Positions 6,641 to 10,763 of a stretch of DNA of 10,763 nucleotides are shown here, in pieces. The stretch covers positions 1 through 10,763 of the forward strand of contig DIOT01000054.1 of assembly GCA_002426195.1 (NCBI GenBank), given 5' to 3'. How positions within the stretch are numbered: position 1 is the first letter of the stretch; each line of letters opens with the position of its first letter. The DNA comes from Bacteroidales bacterium UBA5507. Its GTDB lineage: Bacteria > Bacteroidota > Bacteroidia > Bacteroidales > Lentimicrobiaceae. A program made the position numbers and the translations under genes. Under the pieces are notes generated by a model, which had not been told where the DNA came from, did no database searches, and saw only the letters and a program-made list of their open reading frames with translations.

Positions 6641-7156
6641 TTAAACTGCAGGAACAGGAGGTCTTGCGGCGGCCATTGATTCCAATTCTTTATCAATGTG
6701 GAACATTCCGGCCTTGTCATCTCCAACGAGTTTTAATTTGTCAAGGATTGCATTGGCTGTGCTTTCCTCTTCAATTTGTTCCTGAATGAACCACTGAATG
6801 AAATTTCCTGTTGTATAATCCTTTTCTTCAAGGGTAATACCGTAAATTTCATTGATAGATTTAGTAACAAATTGTTCGTGTGTCAGAACATCCTGAAAAA
6901 CATCCTGAAGTTTTGTGTATTCCGACTTTGGCATATCAAGTGACTGCAATTGAGCATATCCGCCACGGTCATTCAGGAACTTAATGAATTTGAGCATATG
7001 CATACGCTCTTCGTCAGATTGTTTATACAGGAAGTCGGCGGCTCCCCTGTAACCTTTGGTTTCACACCATGAAGCCATGGCCATGTAGATTCTTGAAGAA
7101 TGTTCTTCATTCTTAATTTGCCTGTTAATGGCTTCTTCTACTTTTTTTGAGATCAT
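6641..7156 (-). CDS. ftnA: Bacterial non-heme ferritin
   Basis: This iron-storage protein assembles as a 24-mer shell, oxidises Fe(II) at a ferroxidase centre and deposits a ferric core in the cytosol. It is 171 residues long with a four-helix ferritin fold. All di-iron residues are visible at E. coli FtnA positions: Glu17, Tyr24, Glu50, His53, Glu94, Gln127 and Glu130, plus third-site Glu49, Glu126 and Glu129. The lack of the heme-ligand Met context separates it from bacterioferritin. A short Ala/Pro-rich tail (RPPVPAV) ends the chain. The gene starts 19 nt after atpG with no -7 box in the gap, so it may be transcribed with the ATP synthase genes. The shared hairpin at 6579-6619 terminates it. 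The gap holds a small ACTAA/TTAGT palindrome and no Shine-Dalgarno sequence. Confidence 0.97.
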   Translation of the reverse strand: MISKKVEEAINRQIKNEEHSSRIYMAMASWCETKGYRGAADFLYKQSDEERMHMLKFIKFLNDRGGYAQLQSLDMPKSEYTKLQDVFQDVLTHEQFVTKSINEIYGITLEEKDYTTGNFIQWFIQEQIEEESTANAILDKLKLVGDDKAGMFHIDKELESMAAARPPVPAV

Positions 7157-7175
7157 ATTACTAACATTTTAGTTG

Positions 7176-8057
7176 TTAATTCTTATTGAGTGCTTCTGCA
7201 CCGCTTACAATTTCAAGTATCTCGTTAGTTATAGCTGCTTGTCTTGCTTTATTATAAGTCAGCTTAAGCTCATTAAGTAATTCAGATGCATTATCAGTTG
7301 CCTGAGACATAGCAGTCATTCGTGCGCCTTGTTCCGATGCCCATGAATCTAACAATGCTTTATACAATTGAGTTCTTAAAATTCGTGGAACAAGTGAAAT
7401 TAATATTTCATCACGTGATGGTTCGAATATATAATCCGATACTGCATTGCCCTTAATATCAGTTGAATCGGGTTCTACAGGCAGGAATTGTTCAGTTATA
7501 AGTTTTTGTACGACAGCGTTCTTGAACTGATGATAAATGAGTACTATTTTATCATACTTGCCTTGTATAAACATCTCTGTCAACTTGTCGGCAATATCCG
7601 CTGCATTTGAAACTGTCAGATCATCGTATACAGAGTCGAAAGAAGCAACCGGCTTCAATTCCGATCTTTCAAAAAACTCAGTTGCTTTACGTCCGATTGT
7701 AATAATTGCGGCTTCGGATCCTTTGTTTAACAGGTTAACTTCGTTAACACTGTTCATCGTTTTCTTTATAACGTTGGAATTGAAAGCCCCACACAAACCT
7801 CTGTTTGAAGAGAAAGCAACAAATAGGGTTCTGTTTGTTTCTCTCTTGTCTGATAGTCCACCTGGAAGTTCAACATCAGCACCGGCACTCAGTTTCTGTA
7901 AAAGCAATTGTTGTTTCTGAGCATATGGGCGCAAAGTTAGAATACCGGTTTGAGCTTTCCTCAATTTGGACGCAGCTACCATCTTCATCGCACTCGTTAT
8001 CTGTTGAGTGGACTTAACTGAAGCAATACGGTTTCTGACTTCTTTTAAACTTGCCAT
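7176..8057 (-). CDS. atpG: F1Fo ATP synthase gamma subunit
   Basis: This is the central rotor stalk of F1, coupling c-ring rotation to the alpha/beta catalytic sites. At 293 residues it has the usual length. The N-terminal coiled-coil helix (~1-57) carries the typical IASVKSTQQITSAMKMVAASKLRKAQ-like block. A Rossmann-type middle domain (~77-200) begins with SSNRGLCGAFNS. The C-terminal helix (~220-293) ends in the gamma signature NEILEIVSGAEAL. The start lies 14 nt after atpA. It has one of the few purine-rich leaders in the window: AGGAG at -16 to -12, overlapping the atpA stop, and GAGGAA immediately before ATG. Neither is at ideal Shine-Dalgarno distance. In this window it is the last ATP synthase gene; atpD/atpC do not follow. 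Confidence 0.98.
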   Translation of the reverse strand: MASLKEVRNRIASVKSTQQITSAMKMVAASKLRKAQTGILTLRPYAQKQQLLLQKLSAGADVELPGGLSDKRETNRTLFVAFSSNRGLCGAFNSNVIKKTMNSVNEVNLLNKGSEAAIITIGRKATEFFERSELKPVASFDSVYDDLTVSNAADIADKLTEMFIQGKYDKIVLIYHQFKNAVVQKLITEQFLPVEPDSTDIKGNAVSDYIFEPSRDEILISLVPRILRTQLYKALLDSWASEQGARMTAMSQATDNASELLNELKLTYNKARQAAITNEILEIVSGAEALNKN

Positions 8058-8071
8058 TTCCTCTGATTCTC

Positions 8072-9655
8072 CTATTGTTCGTACTTACGAATCTGTTCCT
8101 TAGCTATCCTTTCAAGTTCTGCCTCAATTTCAGCGCTGTAATTGCCGGCTCTTAGTGATTCAAGTAATGGCTTATTATTCTCTGAAATATAGTGTAGAAA
8201 CTCAATTTCAAAATCATGCACTCTCTCAATGGGGACATTCTGCAAAAGCCCTTTTGATCCACAGAAAATAATGGCTACCTGAAGCTCTACAGATAATGGA
8301 CTATACTGTGGTTGTTTCAGAATTTCAACATTACGTATACCCTTGCCAAGAATTGATTTTGTCACAGAGTCAAGGTCGGAACCAAACTTAGAGAAAGCCT
8401 CGAGTTCACGAAATTGTGCCTGGTCAAGTTTTAATGAACCGGCTACCTTTTTCATTGGCTTAATCTGGGCACTTCCTCCTACACGTGATACTGAGATTCC
8501 TACATTAATAGCAGGCCGTATACCTGAATTAAAAAGATTCGTCTCAAGGAATATCTGACCGTCAGTAATTGAAATAACATTTGTCGGAATATATGCAGAG
8601 ACATCACCAGCCTGTGTTTCAATTATAGGAAGAGCAGTTAATGATCCTCCTCCTTTGACCTTATGCTTAATGGATTCTGGAAGATCATTCATTGATCTTG
8701 CAATATCATCGTTGGCAATTATCTTGGCAGCTCTTTCAAGTAGTCTTGAATGCAGATAGAAAACATCGCCAGGATAAGCTTCCCGTCCCGGTGGACGACG
8801 AAGTAACAATGACACTTCGCGATAGGCTACAGCTTGTTTCGAAAGGTCATCAAAAATGATAAGAGCCGGACGGCCAGTATCTCTAAAGTATTCTCCTATT
8901 GCAGCACCTGCAAAAGGAGCATAGAACTGCATTGCTGCTGCGTCACTTGCTGTTGCAACAACCACAACAGTATACTTCATAGCACCTTTTGACTCAAGAG
9001 TCTGAACAATATTGGCAACTGTACTACCTTTTTGACCTACTGCAACATAGATACAATAAACAGGTTCGCCTTTATCGTAAAACTCCTTTTGATTTATTAT
9101 AGTGTCAATAGCTATTGCTGATTTCCCAGTCTGACGGTCACCAATGATAAGTTCTCGTTGTCCCCTGCCAATAGGAATCATAGCGTCAATTGCTTTTATG
9201 CCGGTTTGCAGAGGTTCGTTAACAGGTTGCCTGAAAATAACTCCCGGAGCTTTTCTTTCGAGTGGCATTTCAAAGGCTTCACCGGATATAGGTCCCTTTC
9301 CATCAATAGGATCTCCGGTTGTATTGATTACCCTGCCAAGCATGCCCTCACTTACTTTAATTGATGCGATACTTCTGGTACGTTTAACCTGATCGCCTTC
9401 ATTAATACCTTTGCTTTCTCCAAGCATTACAACCCCAACATTGTCTTCTTCGAGGTTCAGTACTATCCCTTTAACACCGGTTGTTCCAAATTCAACCAGT
9501 TCTCCTGCCTGCACATTAAACAGACCATAAACTCTGGCAATACCATCACCAACCTGCAGAATTGTTCCTATTTCCTCCAGTTCTGCTTCCGTCTTATATC
9601 CTGCCAGTTGTTGACGTAAAATAGCTGATACTTCAGCTGGCTTTATACCTGCCAT
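8072..9655 (-). CDS. atpA: F1Fo ATP synthase alpha subunit
   Basis: This non-catalytic nucleotide-binding subunit of the F1 hexamer is 527 residues long. It shows an N-terminal beta-barrel (~26-95), a Walker A P-loop GDRQTGKS (172-179), a Walker B segment LIIFDD (265-270), the RRPPGREAYPGDVFYLHSRLLERA block, and the alpha signature PAINVGISVSRVGGSAQ with the arginine finger Arg391. The MNDLPESIKHKVKGGG stretch (322-337) is longer than in E. coli and matches what I recall for Bacteroidota alpha subunits. The C-terminal helical bundle is intact. The gene lies between atpH (12 nt upstream) and atpG (14 nt downstream) in one operon. The leader is A/T-only without a Shine-Dalgarno sequence. Confidence 0.99.
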   Translation of the reverse strand: MAGIKPAEVSAILRQQLAGYKTEAELEEIGTILQVGDGIARVYGLFNVQAGELVEFGTTGVKGIVLNLEEDNVGVVMLGESKGINEGDQVKRTRSIASIKVSEGMLGRVINTTGDPIDGKGPISGEAFEMPLERKAPGVIFRQPVNEPLQTGIKAIDAMIPIGRGQRELIIGDRQTGKSAIAIDTIINQKEFYDKGEPVYCIYVAVGQKGSTVANIVQTLESKGAMKYTVVVVATASDAAAMQFYAPFAGAAIGEYFRDTGRPALIIFDDLSKQAVAYREVSLLLRRPPGREAYPGDVFYLHSRLLERAAKIIANDDIARSMNDLPESIKHKVKGGGSLTALPIIETQAGDVSAYIPTNVISITDGQIFLETNLFNSGIRPAINVGISVSRVGGSAQIKPMKKVAGSLKLDQAQFRELEAFSKFGSDLDSVTKSILGKGIRNVEILKQPQYSPLSVELQVAIIFCGSKGLLQNVPIERVHDFEIEFLHYISENNKPLLESLRAGNYSAEIEAELERIAKEQIRKYEQ

Positions 9656-9667
9656 AATAATTTATAT

Positions 9668-10228
9668 TTAAAATCCCTTTTCGTATGTACTGTCACTAAA
9701 TTCCAGTTGCAGGACTTGCAACTTTTTGTAAATACTATTGTCAAACATTTTATCATCAACCGTAACGAGTATTCCACCGACTACTTTTTCATCAACCTTT
9801 TCATTCAGCACAATTTCTTTCGCCCCGGTTTCTTTCTTTAAAATTTCCAACAGCTTATTCTTCAAACTATCATCCAGTGGAAAAGCTGTAGTTACTGAAA
9901 CTACGCGTATGTTCTCAGCTTTTCTGTATATTTCAATAAAAGCCTCAAGAATTCCTGCAAGGTGTTCTTCTCTGCGTTTTTTAACAAGAATTTCAATAAA
10001 CTTCCAGGTCACTATTCCTACTCTATCCTTAAATAAGGCTTCAAGTATTTTCAATTTTTTATCACCTAGTACAATCGGACTTTTGAGCAATAACCTTAAC
10101 TCACGGCTTTCCCTTAAGATAGTGCATCCCATTTCAACATCATGGTATGTTTGCTCAAGCTGGTTCTGCTCTACAGCCAGTTCGTAAAGTGCAGTTGCAT
10201 ATCGGTTATTGACCCTGTAATTATTCAT
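9668..10228 (-). CDS. atpH: F1Fo ATP synthase delta subunit (OSCP)
   Basis: This is the peripheral-stalk cap that joins the b subunits to the top of the F1 alpha subunits. It has 186 residues, a usual length for the family. The N-terminal helical domain begins with the typical NNRYATALYELAVEQNQLEQ. The C-terminal part holds the family motif GGILVTVDDKMFDNSIYKKLQVLQ (~151-174, given as family blocks GGILV and DNSIYKKL). The assignment rests on these ends, since OSCP sequences diverge in the middle, and on position between atpF and atpA. Only 2 nt separate its ATG from the atpF stop, suggesting translational coupling. Confidence 0.95.
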   Translation of the reverse strand: MNNYRVNNRYATALYELAVEQNQLEQTYHDVEMGCTILRESRELRLLLKSPIVLGDKKLKILEALFKDRVGIVTWKFIEILVKKRREEHLAGILEAFIEIYRKAENIRVVSVTTAFPLDDSLKNKLLEILKKETGAKEIVLNEKVDEKVVGGILVTVDDKMFDNSIYKKLQVLQLEFSDSTYEKGF

Positions 10229-10230
10229 GC

Positions 10231-10725
10231 TTAATTGAGTTTAATCTCATCAATGGATTTTTCAATTAGCTCTCTGCTCTTTGCAGGGTCTGAAAGTTCT
10301 TTTTGAATCAATTTCTGAGCTATTTCAATTGAAAGATCAGCAACTGCATTCTTTAGATCGGCTATTGCAGCCATCTTTTCATGTTCAATTCTCTCTTTGG
10401 CTGATTCAATTATCCGCTCTGATTCCTCCGCAGCTTTAACCCTTGCATCTTCAATCATTTTTTCCCTCACTTTCTTTGCATCTCTCATCAAAGCATCTCG
10501 CTCTTCTTTTGCCTCTTTCAGCAACTGCTCATTGCTGAACTTTAATGTTTCCATCTCTCTTCTTGCGGCTTCAGCCTCATGCAGTGAGTTCTCAATTGCA
10601 CTCTCTCTTTCATGCAAAGCACGCATTATAGGTGGCCATACAAACTTCCCCAAAATGAACAGTAGCAGTCCGAAGGCAACTGTCATCCAGAATATTAGTC
10701 CGATTCCCGGGTTTACTAATTCCAT
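10231..10725 (-). CDS. atpF: F1Fo ATP synthase b subunit
   Basis: This is the peripheral stator stalk that anchors F1 to the membrane Fo sector. It has 164 residues. A single N-terminal membrane helix (~9-30, IGLIFWMTVAFGLLLFILG) is followed by the conserved FVWPPIMRAL junction. A long, highly charged Glu/Lys/Ala-rich coiled coil (~38-140) and a short C-terminal region that contacts delta complete the protein. It is first of the four visible ATP synthase genes in transcription order, and the expected upstream atpE and atpB would lie beyond the right edge. The start ATG at 10723-10725 is preceded by an A-rich leader (CAGTAAAA). Confidence 0.97.
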   Translation of the reverse strand: MELVNPGIGLIFWMTVAFGLLLFILGKFVWPPIMRALHERESAIENSLHEAEAARREMETLKFSNEQLLKEAKEERDALMRDAKKVREKMIEDARVKAAEESERIIESAKERIEHEKMAAIADLKNAVADLSIEIAQKLIQKELSDPAKSRELIEKSIDEIKLN

Positions 10726-10763
10726 TTTTACTGTAGTTAATTTTATGACAATGAAAAATTATA
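10726..10763 (-). other. Leader upstream of atpF, cut by window edge
   Basis: These 38 bases are very A/T-rich. All three minus-strand frames were looked at; none gives a recognisable atpE C-terminus. A TAA falls at the right edge and could be the atpE stop, but this cannot be decided from the window. No -7 box match is seen. Confidence 0.4.

Noticed and set aside
7537..7920. 127-codon plus-strand open frame opposite atpG
   Set aside because: It is antisense to a conserved gene, of low-complexity composition, with no recognisable domain.
7932..7939. TAACTTTG on the minus strand within atpG, matching the -7 consensus, as an ftnA promoter
   Set aside because: It lies about 780 nt upstream of ftnA inside conserved coding sequence; one such match is expected by chance in a region of this size, and no -33 element supports it.
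8058..8074. AGGAG upstream of atpG as a canonical Shine-Dalgarno site
   Set aside because: It is 11 nt from the ATG, overlaps the atpA stop codon, and other genes in the window lack such sites, in line with Bacteroidota initiation.
9738..10187. 149-codon plus-strand open frame opposite atpH
   Set aside because: It is a Ser/Phe/Ile-rich shadow of a well-supported atpH gene; no family motifs, promoter or leader support it.

Overview
The window looks like chromosomal housekeeping DNA from a member of the Bacteroidota, probably a Bacteroidales/Marinilabiliales-type organism. The evidence is two perfect copies of the Bacteroidota -7 promoter box (TATCTTTG), mostly missing Shine-Dalgarno sequences with A/T-rich leaders, Bacteroidota-style MetRS (KISTSRN) and AtpA (MNDLPESIK insert) sequences, a DUF3109 protein, and an F-type ATP synthase run that ends at atpG without atpD/atpC. 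No insertion sequence, tRNA, rRNA, CRISPR array, prophage or toxin-antitoxin signature was seen.

Layout, left half (+ strand unless noted): the 3' part of an oligopeptidase B gene (ptrB) enters from the left edge and converges with a minus-strand eIF-2B-family gene, the two overlapping tail to tail by 29 bp. A 121-bp divergent intergenic region separates the eIF-2B-like gene from fbaA (class II fructose-bisphosphate aldolase). fbaA ends in a strong intrinsic terminator whose T-run abuts the metG promoter. metG (methionyl-tRNA synthetase with a C-terminal tRNA-binding domain) is followed 35 nt later by a cysteine-rich DUF3109 gene.

Layout, right half (all minus strand): atpF, atpH, atpA and atpG (F1Fo ATP synthase b, delta, alpha, gamma), tightly packed with gaps of 2, 12 and 14 nt. 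A ferritin gene (ftnA) follows only 19 nt after atpG with no visible promoter or terminator between. The ftnA and DUF3109 genes converge on one perfect 15-bp hairpin that can act as terminator in both directions.

Functional reading: most genes are core (glycolysis/gluconeogenesis, translation, ATP synthesis, peptide turnover). The points worth following are the ferritin apparently appended to the ATP synthase operon, the eIF-2B-like protein that keeps the fold but lacks the catalytic Cys of its enzyme relatives, and several compact regulatory junctions. I did not find a convincing new multi-gene system here; the more unusual observations are at the level of gene arrangement and individual residues.
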